A stretch of 64,000 nt of DNA, taken from NCBI GenBank assembly GCA_965237505.1, contig CBDEFR010000008.1, positions 62,001 through 126,000 on the forward strand, given 5' to 3'. Below are positions 55,139 to 64,000 of the stretch, piece by piece. The translations under genes and the position numbers were made by a program. A model generated the notes under the pieces. It did not search any database and was not told the DNA's origin. It saw nothing but the letters and a program-made list of their open reading frames with translations. Position 1 is the stretch's first letter. Each line of letters starts with the position of its first letter. The stretch comes from NVTR01 sp965237505. Lineage in GTDB: Bacteria; Pseudomonadota; Alphaproteobacteria; Rhodobacterales; Rhodobacteraceae.

Positions 55139-55910
55139 TGTGAATCCCGGAGTAATACTGGACCACAGAAACGGTCGAATAATCTGACTGTCGCGGAGTA
55201 AAACTCCGCCATTCTGACGCCTGAGGCAAACGAGCTGAGGGCGGGGAGATGTATTCTGTGGAATTGTACAGCCGGGTTCGGCGTGCGTGTCATGTCGGTG
55301 GGATGAGTGAGCGGGCGGCGGCCGGTCATTTCGGGATAGACCGCAAGACTGTGTCGAAGATCCTGAAGCATTCTGTGCCGCCTGGATACCGCCGGGAGCA
55401 CCCGCCGGTGCGTCCAAAGCTTGACCCGTTCATTCCGATCATCAACCAGATACTCGAAGAGGACAAATCCCGGATCAAGAAGCAACGGCACACAGCGAGG
55501 CGGATTTTCGAGCGTCTGCGCTATGAACATGGCTTCACCGGCGGGATCACGATTGTGACCGATTATGTGCGCGAGCGGAGGCGGCGGACGCGGGAGGTGT
55601 TCGTGCCTCTGGTGCACGCACCGGGCCACGCACAGGTGGACTTTGGTGAGGCGCTTGGCGAGATTGGTGGGGTTGTGCGCAAGCTGCACTACTTTGCAAT
55701 GGCGCTGCCGCACTCGGACGCGTTCTTCATCAAAGCCTGTCCGGCGGAGACAACCGAAGCCTTTTGCGATGGCCATGTAGCTGGCGTTGCGTTCTTCGGC
55801 GGCGTGCCGTTGTCAGGGCTCTACGACAACACCACGATCGCGGTGGCACGGATTCTCGGGGACGGAAAACGGCAATGAACCAGAACCTTTGCCGAGTTGC
55901 AGTCGCATTA

Positions 55911-56983
55911 TACCAACGGCCCCCAGATTTGACTCAAGGGGATTCCCACGAGCGGCGTGATCTGATTCAGTGGCATCAAGGCAAGGGAGGCTTTGATGGC
56001 AGTAAGGATTACGCGAAAAGACAAGTCCGCAGGCGAGCTTCGCCAGGAAGCGGCGCGGTGCCGGGATGGGAAAGCGGCGCGACGGATGTTGGCGATTGCC
56101 CTGGTTCTGGATGGGGTTGACCGCAAGACGGCGGCAGAAAACTGCGGCATGGATCGGCAGACGCTGCGGGATTGGGCCCACCGTTACAATGCGGAGGGCG
56201 TGTCGGGCCTGTTCAACCGTCGCCCGCCGGATCCACCCTGTCTGCTGAGCGCGGCACAGAAGGAGGAGTTGGCGGAAATGGTTCGGGCGGGTCCCGACCC
56301 CGAAACCGATGGGGTTGTGCGCTGGCGGCGCATTGATCTGAAACGCAAGATCGAAGAGCGCTTCGGCGTCACCATGCATGAGCGAACTGTTGGCAAACAA
56401 TTGGCAAGCCTGGGCTTTCGGCGTCTGTCGGTGCGCCCGCAGCAAGCCCCTGGAGATATGGTTTCAGGATGAAGCGCGGGTTGGCCAGCAGGGCACGCTC
56501 ACCCGTATCTGGGCCGAGCGTGGAACACGCCCCCGTGCCCCGCGCGACACCCGCTATATCTGGAGCTACATTTTCGGCGCCGTCTGCCCGGAACGGGCTG
56601 AAGCGGCCGCTCTGATCATGCCACATGCCGACACACAGGTCATGAGCGCGCATCTCGCCGAGATCGCTAAAACCGTCGCATCGGGCGCACATGCCCTTCT
56701 CATTCTGGATGGCGCTGGCTGGCACGGTTCGGCAGAGCTGGAGGTACCCGACAACATCACCCTGCTCAAACTCCCGCCCTATTCCCCTGAACTCAACCCG
56801 ATGGAAAATGTGTGGGCTTATCTGCGTGCCAACAAGCTCGCCATATCCGTCTTCGACAATTATGAGCAGATCGTCGACAGGTGTTGCGAAGCATGGAACT
56901 TCTTTGCAAACGACAAAACCGCAATCACGTCAATCACTACCAGACAATGGGCCAAAACGGTCAACGACTAGGGCCGTTGGTAT
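55911..56983 (+). mobile_element. IS630 deletion derivative of copy 1
   Basis: This is nearly identical to IS630 copy 1 (30572-31732) but 88 bp shorter. The missing part lies between two GCCCGCAGC repeats (31096 and 31184 in copy 1) and includes the A7 frameshift run and the join of the two frames. Frame 1 now ends RPQQAPGDMVSG and the DDE frame stays open but is not reached. TA stands on both sides (55909-55910 and 56984-56985). It could only move with transposase from another copy. Confidence 0.9.
55996..56971 (+). pseudogene. IS630 transposase without frameshift site
   Basis: The N-terminal frame (from MAVRITRKDKSAGELRQEAA) ends at 56472, and the C-terminal DDE frame (SKPLEIWFQDEARVGQQG ... 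WAKTVND) ends at 56971. The 88-bp deletion removed the linking segment and the slippery A-run, so no full transposase can be made. Confidence 0.88.
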
Positions 56984-57819
56984 TACCTGTTCGAAGACAG
57001 GTTCGGCCGTCCTGGCAAGGGCAACGACAAGGGTAATGTCGAAGGCACAATCGGTTATGGCCGGCGGAACTTTCTGGTGCCGATGCCGCGCTTCGACAGT
57101 TTCGATGACCTGAACGTCCGGCTGGAGGAGCAATGCCTCAAACGTCAGGATGAGGTTCTGCGGGGTCATTCCGAGAGTATCGGCGAGCGGCTGATGCGCG
57201 ACCTCGACGGCCTGATGGCGCTGCCGCCTGTACCCTACGATGCCTGCGAGAAGGTCAGCACGCGGGCGACGTCGATCTCGATGGTCCGCTATCGCAACAA
57301 CGATTACTCGGTGCCGGTCGCCTGCGCTCATCACGAGGTTCAGGTCCGCGGCTATGTCCTCGAGGTCGTCATCGGCTGCGGCGCCGAGGTGATCGCCCGC
57401 CACCAACGGTCCTATGAGAAGGCTGATATGGTCTTCGATCCGATGCACTTCCTGCCGCTGCTGGAACAGAAGGTTGGCGCGCTGGACCAGGCGGCACCGC
57501 TGCAGGGCTGGGACCTGCCAGGGAGTTTGCCACCCTGCACCGGCTGCTGGAAGCGCGCATGGGCAAGAAGGGCAAGCGCGAATACGTCCAGGATCTGCGG
57601 CTGCTTGAGAGCTTCGAGATGGCGCACGTCCACGGGGCTATCAAACAGTCGCTGGAACTGGGCGCGATCGGCTACGATGCGGTCAAGCATCTGGTGCTTT
57701 GCCGGATCGAGAGGCGCCCGCCACGGCTCGATCTCGATATCTACCCCTACCTGCCCAAAGCACTGGTCGAGACCACCAAGCCCGCGAGCTATATGAGCCT
57801 GATGACGCAGGTGCCGGCA

Positions 57820-58571
57820 TGACCGATACACCGCAGGTTCTGCTGCAGCATCACCTAAAAAAACTGCGCTTGCCGACATTCCTGGGCGAATATTCCAAAC
57901 TTGCGCAACAATGCGCTGCTGAGAAGAAGGATCACGTCCAGTATTTACTGCGGCTCTGCGAACTTGAACTGATAGAGCGGGAACGCCGGATGATCGAGCG
58001 GCGCATCAAGGCCGCGAAGTTTCCAGCCACCAAGAGTCCGGACAGCTTCGATTTCAAGGCGATCCCGTCACTCAACAAGCCGCTCGTGCTGGAGCTGGCG
58101 CGCTGTGAATACATCGACAAATACCAGAACATCATTGCCCTGGGGCCAAGTGGCACCGGTAAAACCCATGTCGCACTGGGGCTGGGATTGGCCGCCTGCC
58201 AGAAGGGCCTCAAGGTCCGCTTCATAACCGCCGCATCACTGGTTCACGAATTGATCGAAGCTGTCGATGAACGCCGCCTGCAGAGGTTCCAAAAACAACT
58301 CACCAGCCAGAACCTTCTGATCATTGACGAGCTGGGCTTTGTCCCCTTGAGCAAAACCGGCGCTGAGCTGCTCTTCGAAGTCATCTCCCAATGCTATGAA
58401 CGCGGCTCCATAATCATCACCTCAAATCTGCCGTTCGACGAATGGACCGAAATATTCGGATCCGAGCGCCTCACCGGTGCGCTCCTGGATCGCCTCACCC
58501 ACCACGTCCATATACTGGAGATGAACGGCGACAGCTTTCGGCTAAAACAGAGCCGAAACGCCAGAGCCTGA
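57820..58571 (+). CDS. istB: IS21 IstB ATPase helper, copy 2
   Basis: This 250-residue AAA+ protein starts MTDTPQVLLQHHLKKLRLPT. Walker A is IALGPSGTGKTHVALGLGLA and Walker B is LLIIDELGFVPLSKTG with the Asp present. The sensor region is TSNLPFDEWTEIFGSERLTG. It overlaps istA by four bases (ATGA). Intact, though its istA partner is dead. Confidence 0.93.
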
Positions 58572-58721
58572 ACCCGGTCTGAACTTGATGGATGTTGGCC
58601 TTTGGCCAACATGCGCCTTGTCACGCGTTAGCTTTATGGGGAGCACACCCAACAAGGCGCGGCACCTCAACTGGCCCACTTTTACTCCGGCGAATGGCCC
58701 CTTTTTACGCCGGTATTGACA

Positions 58722-59759
58722 GTTCGGCAACTCGTCAATGAAGAACCAGAGCTGTGGCTCATAGGATTCGTCGCATGTCATGAGCGCGTTGCTGGCGACC
58801 TCGATCAACGTGGATATGATATTGCGGGTGGCTGCCGCATGCTCTCCGTCACTGGTGAGGAAAACAAAGCCGGGATTTTGTTTTCGGTGCTTTACCCAAT
58901 CCCGGATCGAAAACGCTTGCGCGTCGTCGCGTAATAACTCCAAAAACCGCAATTCCGTAATCATGTTTGCGCGGATGTTAGATGAGGTTTTTTCGATATC
59001 CTTATTGATGAAATGCTCGCCCGGCGTGCCTTCGAGCAGTTCCTGCAATTCCTTGGCAGGCAGGTTCATAATGGCGTCGCGCAAATCCTTGTTGGTGGTC
59101 TTGCCGCGCTTCAGGAGCTGGCGCGCAACATATTCAAAAACCAGTCGAGCGGTTTGCGACCAGAACGGATCCTTGTCCCCCGGACGCACCGGAATGAGCA
59201 CCTCGGCAATCTGGGCAAGCTGCTCAGGCGTTTCGGCTTCCAGAAACGGCGTCCAGCCCCTTGAGCGCGCGTCAAACGGGTTCAGGATAATGTCGGTGGC
59301 GGGATCGTAATAGTCCCGCACCATGCTGCCCATTTTGTCATGGATGATGGCGCGTCCGCCATGCGCACGCACCGTTGTCAGCAATTCCTTGAAGGTGGTG
59401 GTTTTGCCCACACCAACGGTTCCGAATATCCCGGTCTGGGCTTCAATGGCGGTCGGAGGGAAAGGAATTCCCGACACCGAATACCGTGGCGGCGGCGCAT
59501 CTTGCTTTCCAATACCTCTATTATAGACTTTCCATTTCTGTTTTGACCATCGGATCAACTCCTTTTTACTAACCAGCCGCGAGCCACGAACATGTTCATC
59601 CCGACCAATCTGGCGACCGGCAAACCAAAAAATCAAAATTGTTAAAGCCCCGCCGCCAGCACCCGGTATCAGGGCGACATAGGCGAAACGCACCGCGTTG
59701 CGCTCATGGGTCTGATAAAGATTGTTGAGGTACCGATTGTGGTAAATTTCCAGTGCGGT
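58722..59759 (-). pseudogene. Conjugative coupling protein (TraD/VirD4-type), fragment
   Basis: The frame starts at the IS3 border (ALEIYHNRYLNNLYQTHERN) and has a membrane span AYVALIPGAGGGALTILIFW, the RGSRLVSKKELIRW motif, Walker A TGIFGTVGVGKTTTFKELLT, GRAIIHDKMGSMVRDYYDPA, FVFLTSDGEHAATRN-type C-terminal part and the Walker B-like LWFFIDELPN, where IS21 copy 2 cuts it at 58721. The N-terminal side is cut by IS3 copy 2. Removing that IS3 (CGGT duplication) gives an open continuation (NVENKGFPGQELRYKDQTGQ, FVTAT-ALEIYH) over about 61059-61155. It shows a lost plasmid or integrative conjugative element. Confidence 0.82.
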
Positions 59760-61058
59760 TGACCTGCTCCCCGAAAACTGGTCCATTTGAAAGGAGGATC
59801 TGTTCGCTTAATGTTCACGAGAACGAGGAGAACAGAGAATGCGCAAGTCACGGTTTAGCGAAGAGCAGATTGTTCGGATCATTCAGGAGTATGCGGCGGG
59901 TGCGAAAGTGTCCGAGTTGTGCCGTAAGCACGGTATGTCGGATGCCACCTTTTACAAATGGAAAGCCAGGTATGGCGGCCTTCAGATTTCCGATGTCAGG
60001 CGGCTGAAAGACCTGGAATCGGAGAACGGCAAGCTGAAGAAGCTGCTGGCCGAAACCATGCTTGATAATGCTGGCCTGAAAGGGCTTCTGGCAAAAAACT
60101 TCTGAAGCCTGCAAGCCGCCGGGAAGCAGTCATGGTTCTTTGCCGTGACTATCAGTTTTCAACTCGGCGGGCCTGTGGGCTGATTGGGTTTTCCAGATCG
60201 AGTAATGAATACAGAGGAAGGCCGGATCGCCATGCGAGGATACGGGAACGGCTGGTCACGCTTTCCGGCAAACACCGACGCTATGGCTATCGCATGTTGC
60301 ATGCCAAGCTTGGCCAGGAGGGTTTCAAGGTGAACGTGAAAGTGGTGGAGCGACTTTACCGAGAGGAGCGCCTGACCCTGCGCCGCCGCAATCGCAAGAA
60401 AATCCCCAAGGGCGTGCGCGAAGGCGCCTGGTGCCCGATCGCCGCCAACCAGCGGTGGAGCCTGGACTTCACCATGGATGCGCTCGCCAACGGCAGGAAG
60501 TTCCGCACCGTCAATCTGAAAGACGACTGCACACGGGAATGTCCGGCGATTGATGTGGCCCTGTCGATCCCCGGCTCCCGCGTGGTGGAAATGCTGGAAC
60601 GGGTGGCTCGTGAGCGGGGGTACCCGGATGTTCTGACCGTTGACAATGGGCCTGAACTACGAGGCCGCGCGCTTGATGGCTGGGCAGATGATCACGGCGT
60701 GCAGCTCTACTTCATCGACCCGGGCAAGCCGACCCAGAACGCCTACATCGAAAGTTTCAACGGCCGGTTTCGCGAAGAATGCCTGAACTTGAACTGGTTC
60801 ACCTCGCTGGCCGAGGCAGAAAGGATCATCGAGGACTGGCGGATCGATTACAATCAAAACCGGCCCCACTCTTCGCTGAACTATCAAACCCCGGAAGAAT
60901 TTGCCGCAAACAGGCCTTTCCATAAACCGCAATGGGCAGCGACGCTTGAGCTATCTGAAGGCTCCGCGCCACCGCCCATTGCTCACGCCGCCGAATAATG
61001 GCAAACAAAAGAGGAACAGAGTCTACCTAAAAGTGGCCCTCAAATTGGGGGCAGGTCA
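59760..61058 (+). mobile_element. IS3-family element, copy 2
   Basis: The ends are TGACCTGCTCCCCG (59760) and GGGGGCAGGTCA (ending 61058), flanked by a 4-bp duplication CGGT (59756-59759 and 61059-61062). It is nearly identical to copy 1 and lies in the coupling-protein gene. Confidence 0.92.
59839..60998 (+). CDS. IS3-family transposase OrfA-OrfB, copy 2
   Basis: OrfA is 59839-60105 (88 residues) and OrfB ends at 60998 (288 residues from 60132). The protein sequences equal copy 1. The AAAAAAC slippery run is at 60093-60099. It gives the fused DDE transposase by -1 frameshift. Intact. Confidence 0.92.
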
Positions 61059-61671
61059 CGGTGGCTGTTACAAATTGGCCGGTTTGGTCTTTGTAGCGCA
61101 GCTCTTGGCCCGGAAATCCTTTGTTTTCCACATTGAAACGGGCAAGCCACCTTGATCCGGATGGCGCATCTTCCAGATGGCCGAGGCCGCACTGCCGCGG
61201 CAAGTGTTCGCCGGGATTCTCGGCCTGATCAACGGGCTGCGCGATCCGCCTGCCGCAACAGGGTGCACATGACCAGAAACCCGCCCAGATCGGCTAAATC
61301 CAACGCTGGTGACAGGAAAGGTGTGTCCGAAAACGCGTCGAGAGACGCCTTAAGCGGTCGGATCGGCCTGTTTGGTCGTGCTATCCGGCCGGCACGCAGC
61401 ACCACACGCGGATCGGAGGCAGAAATCGCTTGGAAAGTCGCCTTCGGTTGCTTTAGCCTCACGGGAGGCAAGCCAAATGGAGAATGCCGGGTCAGTTCTC
61501 CTAGCGCACAGAACCGACCGAATGAGTCTCATCGGGCATTCAGATCGCGGTCAGTAAACCCGCTCGCGATAAGTGCGCCTGCCATTCAGTTAATCGCTGC
61601 TGCATCCGAAGAACAGGTGAGACACTGCACTAGTTCGGAAACTAATCCGAAGCTGAAATAATTGGCATTTG
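61059..61671. other. Flank of the coupling-protein gene and non-coding stretch
   Basis: On the minus strand 61059-61155 continues the coupling-protein frame (see 58722). Beyond that I see no supported gene. Short frames on both strands have poor composition. A small frame ending FLSPALDLADLGGFLVMCTL on the minus strand (61229-61471) has one hydrophobic stretch but no clear start. Confidence 0.4.
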
Positions 61672-62250
61672 TCAAAGGTATTCGATTCCAAATCGCGCCA
61701 TGGCGGCGAGCTTAGGCATGCCGCGCTTCGTCAAATCCATAAGAAACTCAGAAGCGGTAAAGGGCGGATTGCCATACCGTTGACGCACAATTCTTAGTGC
61801 TCGGGCACCATCTATCGGAAACAAATCATAGGTATTTGCAAGCATGTCATCGGCGCTCAGCGCCTCTATACCGTACTCTTCCAATATTTCCTCAGGAAAA
61901 TCTTTTTTGTTCTCGGTGACGATGACCTGCGCTGAACATTTGATCGCTGCGGCAAGCACGTGCCTATCATCTTTGTCGGGAAGATTAAGGCCGCTTACCA
62001 GAGGCTCAAAACCCGCAACAAAGCATTCTTCAAATACATCCCTGACTACAAGTTCTTGTTGCTGCACGCTCTCCTGCAACTCGGGCTTGTTCTGAATCAA
62101 ATTTCGGGTCCACTCGTCTATGATCTGGTTAGTGAATCTTGCTCGAAATAAGCCTTGTTGAGCGAACGTTAAGAGAACATCTCTGGTGCGGAATGGATAA
62201 AGAACGTTTGCGTCGAGAACGACGACAAAGGGATTTGCGACATGGCTCAC
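61672..62250 (-). CDS. PIN-domain toxin
   Basis: This 192-residue protein has a PIN-type fold with acidic metal ligands in FVVVLDANVLYPFRTRDVLL (Asp), IIDEWTRNL (Glu), LPDKDDRHVLAAAIKC (Asp) and VIVTENKKDFP. The length and the LDANVLYP motif match the PIN_3-like group. It overlaps its upstream partner by four bases (ATGA), as is usual for toxin-antitoxin operons. It is probably an RNase held in check by the partner. Intact. Confidence 0.88.
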   Translation of the reverse strand: MSHVANPFVVVLDANVLYPFRTRDVLLTFAQQGLFRARFTNQIIDEWTRNLIQNKPELQESVQQQELVVRDVFEECFVAGFEPLVSGLNLPDKDDRHVLAAAIKCSAQVIVTENKKDFPEEILEEYGIEALSADDMLANTYDLFPIDGARALRIVRQRYGNPPFTASEFLMDLTKRGMPKLAAMARFGIEYL

Positions 62251-62720
62251 GCTTGATCGTACTCCTGACCAAGACGCGCTAGTTCCTGCATCGCCTCTTC
62301 CTGGATTCGCGCCTTCTTCTCCCGGTATTGCATCAATGCGGGCAAAGGCACACGGCGGTGCTTTCCAACTTCTTCAAACCGGATCTTACCTTGTTTCAGC
62401 AGCTTGGTAAGGTGCGGCCGGGATACATTGAGCATATCAGCCGCTTGCTGAGTTGTAAGCATGGCGCTTACTGGTACTAATGTAACCATATTTCCGGCGC
62501 TGACGTGTCCAAGGAGCTCAATAATAAGATCTCCAACGGCCGGAGCGATCTTTACCGGGCCGCCGTTCTCGCCGGATATCTTCAACCCACCATCCAGCTC
62601 CATCGCGACTGCGATGGCGGTGGCAGCATGTGCCGCGCTGTCAATCTCGGCCTCAGTGGGGAGTCGTTCTTTAAGCCCCTGAACTTCGTTTGGAGCGATG
62701 TCTGCTTTCACCGTGGGCAT
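62247..62720 (-). CDS. HTH antitoxin partner of the PIN toxin
   Basis: This 157-residue protein starts MPTVKADIAPNEVQGLKERL. The N-terminal half is a small alpha/beta region (GPVKIAPAVGDLIIELLGHV). The C-terminal part has an excisionase-type HTH (MLTTQQAADMLNVSRPHLTK, LLKQGKIRFEEVGKHRRVPL) and a helical tail that may contact the toxin. The order antitoxin-toxin with a four-base overlap fits a type II pair. It may repress its own promoter; two copies of TGAAATATGTGTAA lie upstream at about 62777-62804. Confidence 0.85.
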   Translation of the reverse strand: MPTVKADIAPNEVQGLKERLPTEAEIDSAAHAATAIAVAMELDGGLKISGENGGPVKIAPAVGDLIIELLGHVSAGNMVTLVPVSAMLTTQQAADMLNVSRPHLTKLLKQGKIRFEEVGKHRRVPLPALMQYREKKARIQEEAMQELARLGQEYDQA

Positions 62721-62776
62721 ATCTCTCTGGCCTCCTTTTCCTATCGTATATGGCGACTAGACTTGGCCACGCAAGT

Positions 62777-62804
62777 GAAATATGTGTAAAAAATGAAATA
62801 TGTG
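62777..62804. promoter_or_regulatory. Direct repeat upstream of the PIN antitoxin operon
   Basis: The motif TGAAATATGTGTAA occurs twice in close succession about 57 bp before the antitoxin start. It could be an operator, or the remainder of an IS end. Function is inferred. Confidence 0.35.
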
Positions 62805-62828
62805 TAACGACATCGATGTGGATAGGCA

Positions 62829-64000
62829 TGCAAAGTTGACCCCATTATTGGGGTAATCGGCGTCCAAAAGTGACCCCCTGATAGTTCTTTACAGATGCTC
62901 CTTCAAAGATTTGAGGGAGCGAGTTGGGGATGTTGGTTGTGGAGACGATTGCAAAGATCAGGCGCGCGCATTTCATTCAGGGGAAGTCGATCAAGCAAAT
63001 ATGCCGGGAGCTTCGGGTTTCACGGAACACTGTGCGCAAGGTGATACGTTCTGGTGCGACGGAGTTCAGCTATGACCGTTCCACCCAGCCGCGTCCGAAG
63101 ATCGATCCCTGGCGTTCTCAATTGGATGATATGCTGGCCGACAATACTCGGCATCCTAGGCGCGAACGCCTGACGCTTGTCCGGGTATATGAAGAACTGC
63201 GCAACCAAGGATACGACGGCAGCTATGATGCGGTACGGCGCTATGCGGCCAGTTGGTCGAAGGCTACGCGGGCCGCATCCGCTGATGCTTATGTTCCGCT
63301 GAGCTTTGATCCCGGTGAGGCGTATCAGTTCGACTGGAGCCAGGAAGTTGTCCTGATTGATGGCGCGACCACGACGGTCAAGGTGGCGCATGTTCGCCTC
63401 TGCCACAGCCGGATGCCGTTTGTTCGCGCTTATCCGCGCGAGACGCAGGAGATGGTGTTTGACGCACATGATAAAGCGTTCGCCTTCTTCGGCGGGGCCT
63501 GTGTGCGCGGGATTTACGATAACATGAAGACGGCGGTGGACGCGATTCTTGTTGGCAAGGAGCGGGCCTACAATCGCCGGTTCCAACAGATGTGCGGGCA
63601 TTATCTGGTTGATCCTGTCGCTTGTACGCCTGCTTCGGGTTGGGAGAAGGGTCAGGTTGAGAACCAGGTCGGCGTGCTCCGGCGAAGGTTCTTTGTGCCG
63701 CGACCAAAGTTTAAATCCTACGCTGAGTTGAACGCCTGGCTGGAAGATCGTTGCCTGGCATATGGCCGGGCCAACACGCATCCGGACATGCGCGACAAAA
63801 CAATCTGGGAAGTGTTCGAAAAAGAGCGCGCGAGCCTTGTGCCCTATGTTGGCCCGTTTGATGGGTTCCATGCTGTTCCGGCCGCTGTCTCCAAAACCTG
63901 CCTGATCCGCTTCGACAATAACCGCTACTCGGTCGATGCCCGCGCAGTTGGCCGACCGGTGGATATTCGGGCCTACGCTGGCCGGCTGGAATGCTGGCAG
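62829..64000 (+). mobile_element. IS21-family element, copy 3 (same type as copy 1), runs off the window
   Basis: The left end TGCAAAGTTGACCCC at 62829 is the same as in copy 1 (44136), with small differences (five instead of six C in the CCCCCC block). The istA gene continues past 64000. No insertion is seen in the visible part, which covers about 84 percent of the istA portion present before the break in copy 1. Confidence 0.9.
62930..64000 (+). CDS. istA: IS21 IstA transposase, copy 3 (partial, open to window end)
   Basis: The frame reads MLVVETIAKIRRAHFIQGKS, the HTH (KQICRELRVSRNTVRKVIRS), FDPGEAYQFDWSQEVVLIDG (D), FFGGACVRGIYDNMKTAVDA (D), WEKGQVENQVGVLRR (E) and FDNNRYSVDARAVGRPVDIR. 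It is open through base 64000 with no stop. It is the uninterrupted relative of istA copy 1, differing at a few residues (such as Val for Ala in ACVRG). It could supply transposase for copy 1. Confidence 0.92.
   Translation, partial: MLVVETIAKIRRAHFIQGKSIKQICRELRVSRNTVRKVIRSGATEFSYDRSTQPRPKIDPWRSQLDDMLADNTRHPRRERLTLVRVYEELRNQGYDGSYDAVRRYAASWSKATRAASADAYVPLSFDPGEAYQFDWSQEVVLIDGATTTVKVAHVRLCHSRMPFVRAYPRETQEMVFDAHDKAFAFFGGACVRGIYDNMKTAVDAILVGKERAYNRRFQQMCGHYLVDPVACTPASGWEKGQVENQVGVLRRRFFVPRPKFKSYAELNAWLEDRCLAYGRANTHPDMRDKTIWEVFEKERASLVPYVGPFDGFHAVPAAVSKTCLIRFDNNRYSVDARAVGRPVDIRAYAGRLECWQ

Larger units (their letters stand above)
55249..57822 (+). pseudogene. istA: IS21 istA, copy 2: nonsense, IS630 insertion, frameshift
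   Basis: The start is MYSVELYSRVRRACHVGGMS. The core has HAPGHAQVDFGEALGEIGGV (D) and FFGGVPLSGLYDNTTIAVAR (D). At 55876-55878 CGA has become TGA (GKRQ-stop-TRTFAELQSHY). IS630 enters after HY. The frame resumes as LFEDRFGRPGKGNDKGNVEG (E), FLVPMPRFDSFDDLNVRLEE and MVRYRNNDYSVPVACAH. Near 57522 one G is lost, and the last part reads FATLHRLLEARMGKKGKREY to MTQVPA at 57822. It overlaps istB by four bases. Confidence 0.9.
55139..58721 (+). mobile_element. IS21-family element, copy 2 (a different type)
   Basis: The ends are TGTGAATCCCGGAGTAATAC (55139) and the complement GTATTGACA ending 58721, with inner blocks TGG(A/C)CCA. It holds istA and istB. IS630 lies in istA. On the left is the pRiA4b fragment and on the right the coupling-protein fragment, with no target duplication, so the flanks were probably brought together by a deletion. 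Confidence 0.86.

Noticed and set aside
61229..61661. Small overlapping frames on both strands
   Set aside because: No credible start, domain or conserved pattern; treated as non-coding.

Overview
The window looks like the chromosome, or a chromosome-plasmid border, of an alphaproteobacterium, most likely Rhodobacteraceae. The evidence is a GC-rich composition, a gcrA regulator next to argD-argF, an alphaproteobacterial-type L28, MeaB, and small Rhodobacterales-type membrane and lipoprotein genes. No tRNA, rRNA or CRISPR array was recognised.

Positions 1-30,000 are mostly ordinary chromosome with scattered insertion sequences (ISs). An IS5-family fragment is followed by an IS66 element that carries an extra pRiA4b ORF-3-like gene and has itself been hit by an IS110-family element. 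An IS256 splits a HEPN-like gene. After that come rimO, an MttB-family methyltransferase gene, an ISAs1 with a 10-bp target duplication, an operon of ABC transporter plus DsbA-like protein, gcrA, argD, argF, a NIPSNAP gene, pit, gnd, hrpB, meaB, rpmB, a low-molecular-weight phosphatase gene, an FAD oxidoreductase and an OmpA-like lipoprotein gene. Several of these are broken by frameshifts or nonsense codons (pit, gnd, hrpB, the phosphatase, a membrane protein, a D-cysteine desulfhydrase), while others next to them are intact.

Positions 30,572-64,000 are an IS graveyard with almost no intact host gene. At least seventeen insertions lie next to or inside each other (IS630, IS66, IS110, IS3, IS5, IS1182, IS21, IS1595). 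Target duplications and reading-frame continuity allow the old genes to be pieced together. One nuclease-like gene has been cut by four separate insertions. Two toxin-antitoxin pairs and a fragment of a conjugative coupling protein show that plasmid-like or ICE-like DNA was present.

The most notable system is the IS110-family element. Three nearly identical copies (starting at 2236, 35829 and 53196) sit at exactly the same codon position, in the same relative orientation, in the tnpC genes of three different IS66 elements. Each copy has about 235 nt of non-coding DNA ahead of its transposase gene. This region contains an 11-nt match to the target flank, next to a small hairpin, as expected if a bridge RNA steers the element into other transposons. 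Other notable items are a 55-bp four-way-junction palindrome inserted in frame in one tnpC, a 128-bp tandem triplication in an IS110 remnant, and a conserved A-run frameshift site in three different IS630 elements, deleted in a fourth copy.

The combination of IS expansion, nested insertions and fresh pseudogenes fits a lineage in early genome decay, for instance a recent host-restricted or bottlenecked population. Single-base indels alone could also be assembly errors, but the nonsense substitutions and insertions could not.
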